Assembly: GCF_002258785.1 (NCBI RefSeq)
Contig: NZ_NOYI01000027.1
Span: 124,001 to 188,000, forward strand
Direction of reading: 5' to 3'
Source: Rhodococcus sp. 06-235-1A
Lineage (GTDB): Bacteria > Actinomycetota > Actinomycetes > Mycobacteriales > Mycobacteriaceae
Length of the DNA stretch: 64,000 nt
This document shows positions 48,542 through 58,928 of this stretch, one piece after another; positions within the stretch are counted from its first letter, which is position 1; each line of letters begins with the position of its first letter. The notes beneath the pieces were generated by a model that ran no database searches, was not told where the DNA came from, and worked only from the letters and a program-made list of their open reading frames with translations. The position numbers and the translations under genes were made by a program.

Positions 48542-48566
48542 TTCTGAGGCCACTAGTAATTCAGAA
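48542..48566. promoter_or_regulatory. Inverted repeat in the DoxX/HxlR divergent promoter
   Basis: TTCTGA (48542-48547) and TCAGAA (48561-48566) form an inverted repeat with a 13-nt centre. It lies in the 64-bp spacer between the divergent doxX and hxlR-type starts. Autoregulation by the HxlR protein and control of doxX is a reasonable inference. Confidence 0.45.
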
Positions 48567-48605
48567 GTAGCAAGGCGGACTGTAGCACCTCGGTAGGGTG
48601 GAAGC

Positions 48606-48935
48606 ATGGTCCCCAACGAGCAGCCTCACGATCCACGTGCCTGCGACGGAGCGTTGACCAAAGCTTTCGGCTTCCTCGGTAAGAGATGGAACGGAATTCT
48701 GCTGGCGACACTGATGAACGGGCCGATGGGATTCTCGGACCTCCGCCGCGCCGTCGGTGGCATCAGTGACTCGGTGCTGTCAGAACGTCTCGGCGAACTC
48801 GGCAAAGCCGGACTGGTGGCACGCGCCGTCACGGACGGGCCGCCCATCTCGGTGGAATACAGCCTGACGTCGTCCGGAGAGGCGCTGCTGCCGTCGTTGG
48901 AGGCACTCACCGACTGGGCTTCGAAAAACCTCTGA
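48606..48935 (+). CDS. HxlR-family transcriptional regulator
   Basis: A 109-residue winged-helix protein. ACDGALTKAFGFLGKRWNGILLATLMNGPMGFSDLRRAVGGISDSVLSERLGELGKAGLVARAV is the HxlR signature, including an N-terminal cysteine (C14, PRACDG) that often acts as a redox or electrophile sensor. The dimerisation helix is at the C-terminus (EALTDWASKNL). Divergent from doxX, its likely target. A GC-rich hairpin directly follows the stop. Confidence 0.9.
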   Translation: MVPNEQPHDPRACDGALTKAFGFLGKRWNGILLATLMNGPMGFSDLRRAVGGISDSVLSERLGELGKAGLVARAVTDGPPISVEYSLTSSGEALLPSLEALTDWASKNL

Positions 48936-48961
48936 CCCCCGCGAAGGCTCGCGAGGGTCAG
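48932..48961. terminator. Hairpin terminator between the HxlR and BCCT genes
   Basis: CTGACCC-CCGCGA and TCGCGA-GGGTCAG form a near-perfect stem around AGGC (48932-48961), overlapping the hxlR-type stop. It lies between convergent genes, so it could serve both. Confidence 0.7.
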
Positions 48962-48978
48962 AGTGCGGTCGAGACGGA

Positions 48979-50838
48979 TCAGTTGGGGTTGTTCTGGTTC
49001 TGACCCTCGGCCGAGTCGGCGAACTCCTGAGTGTCGAACACTTCTCCGCCCAGTGGATCGACGGGCGCATTGTCGCTCGAGTATTCGACGGCTCCGGTCT
49101 CGGGATGAACCTCGAGCTGTTCGGTGGATACCTCGTGTACCGCGAGTACGACGGTTCCGCCGCGTGTCGGTGAGGTCAGTCCCTCGCGTGACGCTGCCAG
49201 GCCGGAGAACGTGCTCGAGATGCCCGCGGTCGCCCTCTTACGCGGAGCCGGCTGCTCTGGAGCGTCCGACTCGTTGCCGGAGACCTCTGGCGTGGTCGTC
49301 ACTCGCACGTAGCGCGGAGTGGTGGCGACGTCGTAGCGGAAGGCCTTGAGCATCGACACGCACGCGAGCACCAGAATGATCGAGAACGGCACTGCCGTGG
49401 CTATCGACATCGTTTGCAGGGCTGTCAACGATCCCGTTCCGCCGATGAGGAGCAGAACCGTCGCTGCCACGCCTTCGAGAATCGACCAGTACACGCGGGT
49501 GATCTTCGGGGGCTCCAGGTCGCCGCCGGTGGAGAGGATGTCGATGACCAGCGAGCCGGAGTCGGAGGATGTCACGAAGAAGAACACGATGACGAAGATC
49601 GCCAGCACGCTGCTGATCGTCGCCAACGGCAACGTGTCGAGCAGCTGAAACAGACTCGTGTTGGTGTCGACGGCACCGTCGACCAGCAGGTCGCCGTTCT
49701 CGCGCTGACGCAGGATGCCGGCATCACCGAAGATCGTGAACCACAGCGACCCGATGATCGTCGGTGCCAGCAGCACCCCGAACACGAACTCGCGGATGGT
49801 GCGGCCGCGTGAGATACGGGCGATGAACATGCCGACGAACGGCGCCCAGCTCATCCACCAGCCCCAGTAGAAGATGGTCCAGTCGCCTGTCCAGCCGTCG
49901 TCGGAGAACGGTGACGTGCGCAGCATCAACTCGGGCAACGCCTGGATGTAGCCGCCGAGGTTCTGCACCCAGGACTGCATGAGGAACAGGCTCGGTCCGG
50001 CGATCAGAACGAAGACGGCCAGAGCTGCAGCCATTCCCATGTTGATGTTGGAGAGCCATTTGAGTCCTCGTGAGACGCCGGACACGACGGAGAACGTCGC
50101 GAGACCGGTGACTCCGGCGATGATGATGACCGTCACCCAGTTGTTGGTATCGACCCAACCCAGGTATTCGAGGCCGGCCGAGATCTGTTGCACACCGAAT
50201 CCGAGCGAGGTGGCCACGCCGAACAACGTGCCGATGATGGCGACTGCGTCGATCGCATGGCCGATGCCGCCCTCGATGCGCTTGCGCCCCAGGAGCGGCT
50301 CGAGCAGCCAGCGCACGGACAGCGGGCGTCCCTTGCGGTACGTCATGTAGGCCAGCCCGAGGCCGACCACCACGTAGATGGCCCAGGCGTGCAAACCCCA
50401 GTGGAACAGGGTCAGCTCCATCGCCTGACGGGCGGCGGGGTCGGTGCTGCCGGGAACGCCGCCGGCTTCGGGCGGTGTGACGTAGTGCGAGAGAGGCTCG
50501 GCGACGCCGTAGAACACCAGGCCGATGCCCATGCCGGCACTGAACAGCATCGCGAACCAAGACAGGACGCCGAATTCGGGCTTCTCGTCGTCACGTCCGA
50601 GGCGGATGTTGCCGACTTTGCTCAGACCGCAGTACAGCGCGAACAGCACGAAGCCGGTGGTGGCCAGGATGTACCACCAGCCGACTCCGCTGGTGATGGC
50701 GTTGTTGAGATTGTCGAATGCATCGGCGGCAGTGCCGGCGTAGATCACCGAGAAGGCGATCATGACAAAAATGACGATAGATGCGGGGACGAAGACCGGC
50801 TTGAGCAGGCCGCCCCACGCTTCTTTTACTGCTTTCAC
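48979..50838 (-). CDS. BCCT-family osmolyte/quaternary-amine transporter
   Basis: A 619-residue protein with 12 helices. The BCCT substrate-binding and coupling motifs are present: SAGMGIGLVFYGVAEPLSHY (Gly-rich unwound helix), FHWGLHAWAIYVVVGLGLAY, FYWGWWMSWAPFVGMFIARISRGRTIREF and VTSSDSGSLVIDI. It probably takes up betaine, choline or carnitine with Na+ or H+. A C-terminal hydrophilic tail of about 110 residues (SGNESDAPEQPAPRKRA... GQNQNNPN) may sense osmotic change, as in BetP. GTG start at 50838. The 288 bp upstream (50839-51126) show no gene. Confidence 0.92.
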   Translation of the reverse strand: MKAVKEAWGGLLKPVFVPASIVIFVMIAFSVIYAGTAADAFDNLNNAITSGVGWWYILATTGFVLFALYCGLSKVGNIRLGRDDEKPEFGVLSWFAMLFSAGMGIGLVFYGVAEPLSHYVTPPEAGGVPGSTDPAARQAMELTLFHWGLHAWAIYVVVGLGLAYMTYRKGRPLSVRWLLEPLLGRKRIEGGIGHAIDAVAIIGTLFGVATSLGFGVQQISAGLEYLGWVDTNNWVTVIIIAGVTGLATFSVVSGVSRGLKWLSNINMGMAAALAVFVLIAGPSLFLMQSWVQNLGGYIQALPELMLRTSPFSDDGWTGDWTIFYWGWWMSWAPFVGMFIARISRGRTIREFVFGVLLAPTIIGSLWFTIFGDAGILRQRENGDLLVDGAVDTNTSLFQLLDTLPLATISSVLAIFVIVFFFVTSSDSGSLVIDILSTGGDLEPPKITRVYWSILEGVAATVLLLIGGTGSLTALQTMSIATAVPFSIILVLACVSMLKAFRYDVATTPRYVRVTTTPEVSGNESDAPEQPAPRKRATAGISSTFSGLAASREGLTSPTRGGTVVLAVHEVSTEQLEVHPETGAVEYSSDNAPVDPLGGEVFDTQEFADSAEGQNQNNPN

Positions 50839-51126
50839 TTACTTGACTTCCTTACAACTCGAGTCGAGGTGATCGGCTGACCACTATCGGTTTGCCGTTC
50901 TTTTTCCCTTGTTTTGGTCAAGTACCGGTAATCACCCTAAACGACATCGACGCAGGTGGCGAAACTCGCGAAGGCCGGTGAACTGGGAAACAGGCGCGCA
51001 TGGGCTTTCTGCCGAGTCGCCCCCAACACCCGAACGGACTACAGTTCTGTCGATGCTGCGGACGTGTCCGGTCGTGTCACTCCTCGGATGCCGTGCTGCG
51101 AGTAGTGCTGCGCGACAGGCTATTCC

Positions 51127-52041
51127 ATGACGGGACGATTGCAGCCGGGTTCGGAGTTCGCGGGCTTTCGGGTGCAGCGCCGTCTCGGTGTCGGGGGCAT
51201 GAGCGAGGTGTACCTGGTTCTCGGGCGCGGACACGATCGGCTCGAGGCCCTCAAGATTCTGGACCGGGACGCCTCCCTGTCCCCGCGGCTACGCAGCAAG
51301 TTTCGGATGGAAGCTGCCGTCGCCACCCAGCTCGTGCACCCGAACATCGTGTCGGTGCACGAGCACGGTGAGTTCGAGCACCAGTTGTGGATGTCGATGC
51401 ACTACGTGGACGGCTACAGCGCCGCGCGGCTCGTTGCCCGAGGGCAGATCGCGCTCGACGTGTCCCGAGTGGCGCGCATCGTTGCCGAGGTGGCCAAGGG
51501 ACTCGACTATGCCCACTCGCACGGCGTCGTGCATCGGGACGTCAAGCCGGCGAACATCCTCATCTCCACCGAACGAATCGACGGATACGAGCAGGTGTTG
51601 CTGTCGGACTGGGGAATTGCGCGGATGCTCGACGATTCGACCCCGCTCGCTGCAGGGGGCACGGTGATGGCATCCATCCCCTACGCGGCACCGGAACTGC
51701 TTCGCGGTGGAGAGCTGAGTGCGCAGACCGACGTCTACGGCCTCGGCGCGACGCTGGTGGAACTGGCGACCGGACGCACTCCGTATCCGCTGAGCACGCC
51801 GTTGGCGATCACTGCTGCGCACCTGACAGCGGAGCCGCCTGCCGTGACGCGGCGGCGGCGATCACTACCGCGGGGACTCGACGCGGTGGTTGCACGCGCG
51901 TTGGCGAAGGAGCCATCGGATAGGTTCCAGACGTGCATCGAGCTCAGCGATGCGGTAGCGGCAGCCGTGGCGGCAGGGGTCCCCGAACCGCCGACGCGGC
52001 GCTCGCCCTTCACTCGATCACGCTGGCTGAAGTTTTCATGA
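51127..52041 (+). CDS. Soluble serine/threonine protein kinase
   Basis: A 304-residue STPK with only a kinase domain and a short basic tail (RRSPFTRSRWLKFS). Glycine loop GVGGMSEVY, K43, catalytic HRDVKPANIL (D138), magnesium loop LSDWGIAR (DFG reads D161-W-G) and YAAPELL are visible. There is no transmembrane helix, so it differs from PknA/B-type receptors. It stands alone, flanked by a strong terminator downstream. Targets cannot be inferred. Confidence 0.9.
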   Translation: MTGRLQPGSEFAGFRVQRRLGVGGMSEVYLVLGRGHDRLEALKILDRDASLSPRLRSKFRMEAAVATQLVHPNIVSVHEHGEFEHQLWMSMHYVDGYSAARLVARGQIALDVSRVARIVAEVAKGLDYAHSHGVVHRDVKPANILISTERIDGYEQVLLSDWGIARMLDDSTPLAAGGTVMASIPYAAPELLRGGELSAQTDVYGLGATLVELATGRTPYPLSTPLAITAAHLTAEPPAVTRRRRSLPRGLDAVVARALAKEPSDRFQTCIELSDAVAAAVAAGVPEPPTRRSPFTRSRWLKFS

Positions 52042-52053
52042 CCGAGGCGCGAA

Positions 52054-52086
52054 GAAGGCCCCACACCGACTCGGTGTGGGGCCTTC
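52054..52086. terminator. Strong bidirectional hairpin terminator
   Basis: GAAGGCCCCACACCGA (52054-52069) pairs perfectly with TCGGTGTGGGGCCTTC (52071-52086). It lies 12 bp after the kinase stop and 10 bp before the 3' end of the convergent permease gene, so it terminates both. Confidence 0.9.
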
Positions 52087-52096
52087 ACTCATGAGG

Positions 52097-53578
52097 TCAC
52101 TCCTCCGGATCGACCGGACGGTTCGCCACCACCGGGTACTGACCGGTGTAGCCGAGGCGTTCCTCGGCGACGGAGAGCACCTTGGTGCGCACCAGGTACC
52201 ACCCGCCGATCAGTGCGGGAACGATGACCACCAGGGTGGCGATGGTCCACGAGCCGATCGGGGCGTCGAAGGCCATCAGCACCAGTACGCCGAACAGGAA
52301 CACCAGAGTCGCGTAGCTGGTGTACGGCGCTCCGAACAGGCGGAACTTGGGCCGCTCCACGATGCCCTTCTTGGACCAGCGGTACAGCTGGATCTGGCAC
52401 AGCACGATGGTGGCCCAGCTGGCGATGATGCCCAGTGCGGACATGTTCAGCACGATCTCGAATGCCTCGCCGGGAGCGATGGCATTGAGCGCGACACCGA
52501 ACAGCGTGATGAAGCAGGTGAGCAGGATGCCGCCGAACGGAACGCCGCCCTTGGTCATCTTCTTGGTGAATTCCGGGGCACTGCCGTTCATCGCCATCGA
52601 TCGAAGGATGCGGCCCGTCGAGTACAGACCGGCATTGAGGCTGGACAACGCTGCGGTGAGCACCACGATGTTCATGATGGTGCCCGCGCCGCCGAGGCCG
52701 ATGCTCGAGAAGAACGTCACGAACGGTGACGTCCCGGACTGGTACGCGGTGTACGGCATCAGCAGTGCGAGCAGTACGAGCGAGCCGACGTAGAACAGTG
52801 CGATACGTGCGATGACCGAGTTGATCGCCCGCGGCATGATCTTCTCCGGGTTCTCGGTCTCACCCGCCGCGGTACCCACCAATTCGACTGCGGCATAGGC
52901 GAACACGACGCCGGAGATGACGATGACCAGCGGCCACGCACCCGACGGGAACAAGCCGCCGTTGTCGGTGATGAGACTGATGCCGGGCATCTGGGTACCG
53001 ACGGGAATGCGGCCCGCGAGGAACACGACGCCGACGATCAGGAACGTCACCAACGCGATGACCTTGATGATGGCAGCCCAGAATTCCATCTCGCCGAACC
53101 ACTTGACCGAGACGAGGTTGAGGCTCATGACGATGACGAGGGCGATCAAGGCGATGACCCACTGCGGGATCACCTCGAAGCTGCCCCAGTAGTGCATGTA
53201 CGTCGCGATGGCCGTGACGTCCACGATGGCCGTCATCGCCCAGTTCAGGAAGTACATCCAGCCGGCGACGAAAGCGGCCTTCTCACCGAAGAACTCACGA
53301 GCGTACGAGACGAAGCTGCCCGACGACGGGCGGTGCAGCACCAGCTCACCGAGGGCGCGCAGGATGAAGAAGACGAAGATCCCGCAGAGGGCATAGGCGA
53401 GGAAGAGGCCGGGCCCGGCACTGGCGAGGCGGCCACCCGCGCCGAGAAACAGGCCGGTGCCGATTGCGCCACCGATCGCGATCATCTGCAACTGCCGAGG
53501 TTTGAGGCCCTTGTGGTAGCCCTCTTCCTCGTGGTCCATCGCCGAGTTGTCGTACGAGGTGTCGACCGTATCGGACAT
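52097..53578 (-). CDS. Amino-acid permease, AnsP (L-asparagine permease)-like
   Basis: A 493-residue APC-family transporter with 12 helices. The start segment [47 protein letters not shown] and the [24 protein letters not shown] motif match the AAT subfamily and are closest, to my memory, to mycobacterial AnsP. It is a proton symporter for Asn or related neutral amino acids. The ATG at 53578 ([20 protein letters not shown]) is chosen, because the frame extending to 53896 passes through CIRCE sites. Confidence 0.85.
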   Translation of the reverse strand: MSDTVDTSYDNSAMDHEEEGYHKGLKPRQLQMIAIGGAIGTGLFLGAGGRLASAGPGLFLAYALCGIFVFFILRALGELVLHRPSSGSFVSYAREFFGEKAAFVAGWMYFLNWAMTAIVDVTAIATYMHYWGSFEVIPQWVIALIALVIVMSLNLVSVKWFGEMEFWAAIIKVIALVTFLIVGVVFLAGRIPVGTQMPGISLITDNGGLFPSGAWPLVIVISGVVFAYAAVELVGTAAGETENPEKIMPRAINSVIARIALFYVGSLVLLALLMPYTAYQSGTSPFVTFFSSIGLGGAGTIMNIVVLTAALSSLNAGLYSTGRILRSMAMNGSAPEFTKKMTKGGVPFGGILLTCFITLFGVALNAIAPGEAFEIVLNMSALGIIASWATIVLCQIQLYRWSKKGIVERPKFRLFGAPYTSYATLVFLFGVLVLMAFDAPIGSWTIATLVVIVPALIGGWYLVRTKVLSVAEERLGYTGQYPVVANRPVDPEE

Positions 53579-53686
53579 GTTTCGATCCTTACTGTCGCAT
53601 TTATGGGGTTTTGTCCGAATTTGCAGACGTGAATTGCACTGTCTCCGAACGTTATTAGGGTCCGTCTCGCATACGGAAGGCGGCCT

Positions 53687-53714
53687 GTGTAAACAAATGC
53701 GGCGGGTGTAAACA
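53687..53714. promoter_or_regulatory. Two direct repeats GTGTAAACA, 19 bp apart
   Basis: GTGTAAACA occurs at 53687-53695 and 53706-53714, with starts 19 bp apart (about two helical turns). It lies about 110-140 bp upstream of the permease start and before the groEL CIRCE pair. It could be a regulator site for the permease. Confidence 0.35.
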
Positions 53715-53824
53715 GTGTGTGAAGGAGGCTCGTTCGGCTGAGCATCTGCTCGCAACTTCGGCGGGCGGTGGCGTCGGGCATGGGGTTGTCGTGGTTCGCC
53801 CCTCGGCCGGTACCGGTGGTCGAC

Positions 53825-53851
53825 CTTGCACTCGCCATGGTCGAGTGCTAG
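53825..53851. promoter_or_regulatory. CIRCE element 1 (HrcA operator) upstream of groEL
   Basis: CTTGCACTC-N9-GAGTGCTAG (53825-53833 and 53843-53851) matches the CIRCE consensus TTAGCACTC-N9-GAGTGCTAA, including exact 9-nt spacing. One arm position is imperfect. HrcA repression would be relieved by heat or misfolded protein. Confidence 0.88.
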
Positions 53852-53859
53852 AAATGCAG

Positions 53860-55619
<1,760 letters not shown>

Positions 55620-55642
55620 GTCCAGCCCTCACGCACGAGAAC

Positions 55643-55674
55643 AGCCCGGCACCTTTCGAGGTGCCGGGCTTTTT
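55643..55674 (+). terminator. Intrinsic terminator of groEL
   Basis: AGCCCGGCACCT-TTCG-AGGTGCCGGGCT is a perfect 12-bp stem with a stable tetraloop, followed by TTTTT. Outer bases (ACGCACGA/TCGTGCGT) lengthen the dyad. It starts 23 bp after the groEL stop. Confidence 0.95.
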
Positions 55675-55681
55675 CGTGCGT

Positions 55682-55730
55682 GAATCGGGTGCAGTCAACC
55701 GCGCTCAGCGCGGTCAGTTGCACCCGATTC
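55682..55730. repeat. Nested 49-bp inverted repeat after the groEL terminator
   Basis: GAATCGGGTGCA (55682-55693) pairs perfectly with TGCACCCGATTC (55719-55730). Inside it, CCGCGC (55699-55704) pairs with GCGCGG (55708-55713), separated by TCA. The 5-nt internal loops are GTCAA and TCAGT. It lies 38 bp before the next gene, beyond a complete terminator, so a second termination role would be redundant. Confidence 0.85.
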
Positions 55731-55767
55731 GCGGTGCTACCCGTCGAGTTTGTGGTTAGGGTCGGTC

Positions 55768-56556
55768 ATGACTCGCATCCGCTCGATGGCTGCCGCACTT
55801 GCCGTGACCGCGGCCCTCGCGGGTTGTTCCACCTCGGGAACCGCCGCGCCCGCGTCCGCGCCGACGACCACCGATGCACCGGCCACGACCGAGCGCGCCG
55901 AGGCTACGACCACAGCGGTGCCCACTACCTCCAATGCCGCCGAGCCGTACGTCGTCGGCAGCACTCGGATCACCGGATCGACGGAGCATGCCACGTACGA
56001 CGTCGCCATTCCGCAGCTCAGTGGTGGGAATCCCGCCGTGACGGCGGAATTCAACGAGTCGATGCGGGCGGCATTGCAGGACTTGATCGACGGCCACAAC
56101 GGACAGGACTTCGTCCTCAGCGACGGCTACACGCCAAGCTCTACCTACGTCGGTAGGCGCGTGATCAGTTCCGAACAGATCACCGACTGGATCGCCGTGC
56201 CGGCCGGTGCCCATGGTGACTCGCTCATCTCGACCGTGACGATCGACGCCGACACCGCACAGCCGATCACCCTCGGCGATGCCTTCACCGACCTCGATAC
56301 GGGCCTGGCCCGGCTGTCGGACCGAGCAGCGAAGATCCTGCCGGCCACCCGCGCAGGCGAGAACTTCGAACGCTCGGGCATCGAGCCGACGGTGGCCAAC
56401 TTCGGCAACTGGACCGCATCACCGGAAGGGATGAACATTCACTTCGGTGACTACCAGGTGGGGGCCTATGGCATCGGCCTCATCACCATCACCGTGCCAT
56501 GGACCGACCTGTCCGATGTCCTCGCGCCCGGCATGCAGGACGTGCTGAGCAGTTGA
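55768..56556 (+). CDS. DUF3298/RsiV-like secreted lipoprotein
   Basis: A 262-residue protein. The signal peptide MTRIRSMAAALAVTAALAGC ends in a lipobox. A Thr/Ala-rich linker (about 40 residues) precedes a domain with AEPYVVGSTRITGSTEHATYDVAIPQLSGGNPAVTAEFNESMRAALQDLI, and QPITLGDAFTDLDTGL. The ending VPWTDLSDVLAPGMQDVLSS is the typical DUF3298 strand pattern. It lies outside the membrane. Function unknown; the resemblance to the RsiV C-terminal domain hints at ligand or lysozyme binding. ATG at 55768 is preferred over GTG at 55750. Confidence 0.75.
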   Translation: MTRIRSMAAALAVTAALAGCSTSGTAAPASAPTTTDAPATTERAEATTTAVPTTSNAAEPYVVGSTRITGSTEHATYDVAIPQLSGGNPAVTAEFNESMRAALQDLIDGHNGQDFVLSDGYTPSSTYVGRRVISSEQITDWIAVPAGAHGDSLISTVTIDADTAQPITLGDAFTDLDTGLARLSDRAAKILPATRAGENFERSGIEPTVANFGNWTASPEGMNIHFGDYQVGAYGIGLITITVPWTDLSDVLAPGMQDVLSS

Positions 56557-56596
56557 CTGTCGGCACTGACCGCCGCCGCAGTGCGAGCATGGACCC

Positions 56597-57499
56597 ATGA
56601 TGATTCGCGCAGGAGTGTTGGATGTGGAGTTCGACCGCGTCGGCGATCCGTCCGGTCGCTCGGTGGTGCTGCTGCACGGGTTTCCGTACGACCCACGCGG
56701 TTACGACGACGTCGCCAGGCTGCTCGCCGAATCCGGCTACGACGTGGTGGTGCCGTACCTGCGCGGCTTCGGACCTACCCGGTTCGTCGACGCGGACACG
56801 ATGCGCTCCGGAGAGCAGGCCGCGATCGGACACGACCTCCGTGAGCTGATTCTCGCGCTGAAGCTGAACCGGCCCATCGTCGCCGGCTACGACTGGGGTG
56901 GGCGAGCGGCCTGCGTCGTCGCCGCGGTGTGGCCCGAGTTGGTGTCCGGACTGGTGAGCGTGTCCGGATACCTGGTGCAGAACATCGCTGCGGCAGTGTC
57001 CACGCCGGTGCCACCACATCTGGAGAAGCGATACTGGTACCAGTACTACTTGCACTCCGAGCGGGGCCGCGCCGGGCTCGCGGCCTACCGTGCAGAGATC
57101 GCGCAGACGCTGTGGACGGATTGGTCGCCGACCTGGCGGTTCGGCGACTCCGAATTCGCGGCCACCGCACCCTCGTTCGACAACCCCGACTTCGTGGACG
57201 TGTCCGTGCATTCCTACCGGCACCGCTACGGCGTCGAGGCGGGGGATGCGGCCTACGCAGCGACGCAGGCACTGCTCACACAGCAACCGCGGATCACGGT
57301 GCCCACGGTCGTGATCGACCCGACCGAGGACACCGTCGCCTCGTTGTACGGCAGCCCGGACCACGCGGCGCACTTCACCGACCTGATCGATGTTCGACAG
57401 GTCGATTGCGGCCACAACCCGCCTCAGGAACTACCGGGGCAGTTCGCAGACGCCGTCGTGACGCTGGGCCAGGTGGTCCGGGATCGCGAACGGGACTAG
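56597..57499 (+). CDS. Alpha/beta hydrolase, epoxide-hydrolase/dehalogenase-like
   Basis: A 300-residue alpha/beta-hydrolase. Oxyanion-hole HGFPYDPRGYDDVA, nucleophile elbow AGYDWGGRAA with Asp as nucleophile, acid in VIDPTEDTV and the His in CGHNPPQELP form a complete triad. The Asp nucleophile points to haloalkane dehalogenase or epoxide hydrolase chemistry instead of an esterase. The cap contains YWYQYYLHSERGRAGLAAYR. It is convergent with the catabolic cluster that follows, 9 bp apart, so functional linkage is possible but not shown. Confidence 0.85.
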   Translation: MMIRAGVLDVEFDRVGDPSGRSVVLLHGFPYDPRGYDDVARLLAESGYDVVVPYLRGFGPTRFVDADTMRSGEQAAIGHDLRELILALKLNRPIVAGYDWGGRAACVVAAVWPELVSGLVSVSGYLVQNIAAAVSTPVPPHLEKRYWYQYYLHSERGRAGLAAYRAEIAQTLWTDWSPTWRFGDSEFAATAPSFDNPDFVDVSVHSYRHRYGVEAGDAAYAATQALLTQQPRITVPTVVIDPTEDTVASLYGSPDHAAHFTDLIDVRQVDCGHNPPQELPGQFADAVVTLGQVVRDRERD

Positions 57500-57508
57500 T
57501 CGTACGAA

Positions 57509-57832
57509 CTAGTCGACAGCGAGTTCGCCCAGTTCGTTCCAGTCGGTGCCGTCCACCTCTTGACTGATGATCTTCGGTGTCTCCTGCAGGTACGGCGGTA
57601 GATCCTTCTGGGCCTGCTTGAAGTGATCCGAGTTCACGTGCGTCGCACCGGCATCCGGGTCCTTGAAGGCCTCCACCAGGACGTACTCGGTGGGGTCGTC
57701 GAGGGTGCGCGACCAGAAATACCAGAGGCATCCCTCCTCGGCCTGGCAGGCTTCGGTGAAGTCGCGTGAAATCTCGGGCCAGTTGTCGGCGTGCTCGGGC
57801 TTGACCTTGAACTTGGCGGTGATGAAGATCAA
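57509..57832 (-). CDS. ABM-domain (antibiotic biosynthesis monooxygenase-like) protein
   Basis: The product is 107 residues from a TTG with GGGAG upstream. MIFITAKFKVKPEHADNWPEISRDFTEACQAEEGCLWYFWSRTLDDPTEYVLVEAFKDPDAGATHVNSDHFKQAQKDL is a clear ABM/YgiN-type dimeric ferredoxin-like fold. Such proteins act as quinol monooxygenases or small cofactor-free oxygenases. It is the last gene of the amidohydrolase-DUF59-ADH set. Confidence 0.85.
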   Translation of the reverse strand: MIFITAKFKVKPEHADNWPEISRDFTEACQAEEGCLWYFWSRTLDDPTEYVLVEAFKDPDAGATHVNSDHFKQAQKDLPPYLQETPKIISQEVDGTDWNELGELAVD

Positions 57833-57893
57833 CGTTGCTCCCTGTGTTCGATGTGACGGTAGTTGTGGTGACGGCTTTTGGTACTACCCGGTT

Positions 57894-58928
57894 TCACGGT
57901 ACGAGAATCGCGCGTCCGCGAACCCGTCCGTTGTCGAGGTCGTCGATGGCGCTCTGGAAGTCGTCCAACGAGTAGGTCTGCGTGTGCAGATTCACCGCGC
58001 CTCGTGCGGCGAGCGACATCAGATCGCACAGGTCGTTGTAGGACCCGACGAGATTGCCGACGATGTTCTTCTCCGCCGACACCAGGTCGATCGTCGGCAC
58101 GTCGACGTTCTCGCCGTACCCGATGACGTGATAGTCGCCCGCGCGCCGGGTCATGGCCAATCCCTCTGCGGTGGAACCGTTCTCGCCGACGAAGTCGAGT
58201 ACCACCTCGGCGCCGAATCCGCCCGTGAGTTCCATGACCTGGTCGACCTGAGTGCCGTCGGCGACCACCGCGTGATCGGCACCCAGAGTGAGGGCGAGCT
58301 TCACGGCATCGGCGTTGCGGTCGATGACGATGAGCTCCGCGGGTGACAGCGCCTCGAGCACCTGGATACCGATGTGGCCCAGGCCGCCTGCGCCGATGAC
58401 GACGCACTTGTCGCGCGGAGTCAGCCGCCTGGCCGCCTTCGCCGCCGCGTGGTACGCCGTCAGACCGGCGTCTGCGAGTGCGGCCACCGCGGACGGTTCG
58501 AGCGATTCGTCGATCTTCACCACTGTCCTGGCGTTGGTACGCAGATAATCCGCATACCCACCGTTGGTATCGATTCCGGGGAAATCGCTTGTCTCGCAAT
58601 GTACGTCGTCACCGGACCGGCACGCCCGGCACAATCCGCACGTGACCAACGGATGCAGGATCACCTTGTCGCCCTCGCGGACGTTGGTGACGGCCGATCC
58701 GACCGCGTGCACCCATCCGGCGTTCTCGTGCCCGATCGTGTACGGCAGTGTGACGCCGGACTTCTCGGCCCATTGGCCTTCGAGGATGTGCAGATCGGTA
58801 CGGCATACGCCTGCGCCGCCGATCTTGACGATGACGTCGAGTGGGCCCTGTACTTCCGGAATCGGAACCTCGGTCATCTCCAGATTCTTGTGGTACCCGA
58901 CCACCTGGACTGCGCGCATCGTGCTCAT
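57894..58928 (-). CDS. Zinc-dependent alcohol dehydrogenase
   Basis: A 344-residue MDR-family ADH. Catalytic zinc ligands: C in GAGVCRTDLHILEG, H and E in YTIGHENAGWV. Structural zinc cysteines are in HPLVTCGLCRACRSGDDVHC. The NAD(P) motif is VVIGAGGLGHIGIQVLEAL. It oxidises a primary or secondary alcohol. The ATG overlaps the DUF59 stop by 4 bp. With the amidohydrolase and DUF59 genes it resembles the accessory part of propane monooxygenase (prm/mim) clusters, although no monooxygenase genes lie in this window. Confidence 0.92.
   Translation of the reverse strand: MSTMRAVQVVGYHKNLEMTEVPIPEVQGPLDVIVKIGGAGVCRTDLHILEGQWAEKSGVTLPYTIGHENAGWVHAVGSAVTNVREGDKVILHPLVTCGLCRACRSGDDVHCETSDFPGIDTNGGYADYLRTNARTVVKIDESLEPSAVAALADAGLTAYHAAAKAARRLTPRDKCVVIGAGGLGHIGIQVLEALSPAELIVIDRNADAVKLALTLGADHAVVADGTQVDQVMELTGGFGAEVVLDFVGENGSTAEGLAMTRRAGDYHVIGYGENVDVPTIDLVSAEKNIVGNLVGSYNDLCDLMSLAARGAVNLHTQTYSLDDFQSAIDDLDNGRVRGRAILVP

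Noticed and set aside
50839-51126. ORFs between the BCCT and kinase genes
   Set aside because: Short frames lack motifs and overlap a comparatively AT-rich promoter-like stretch.
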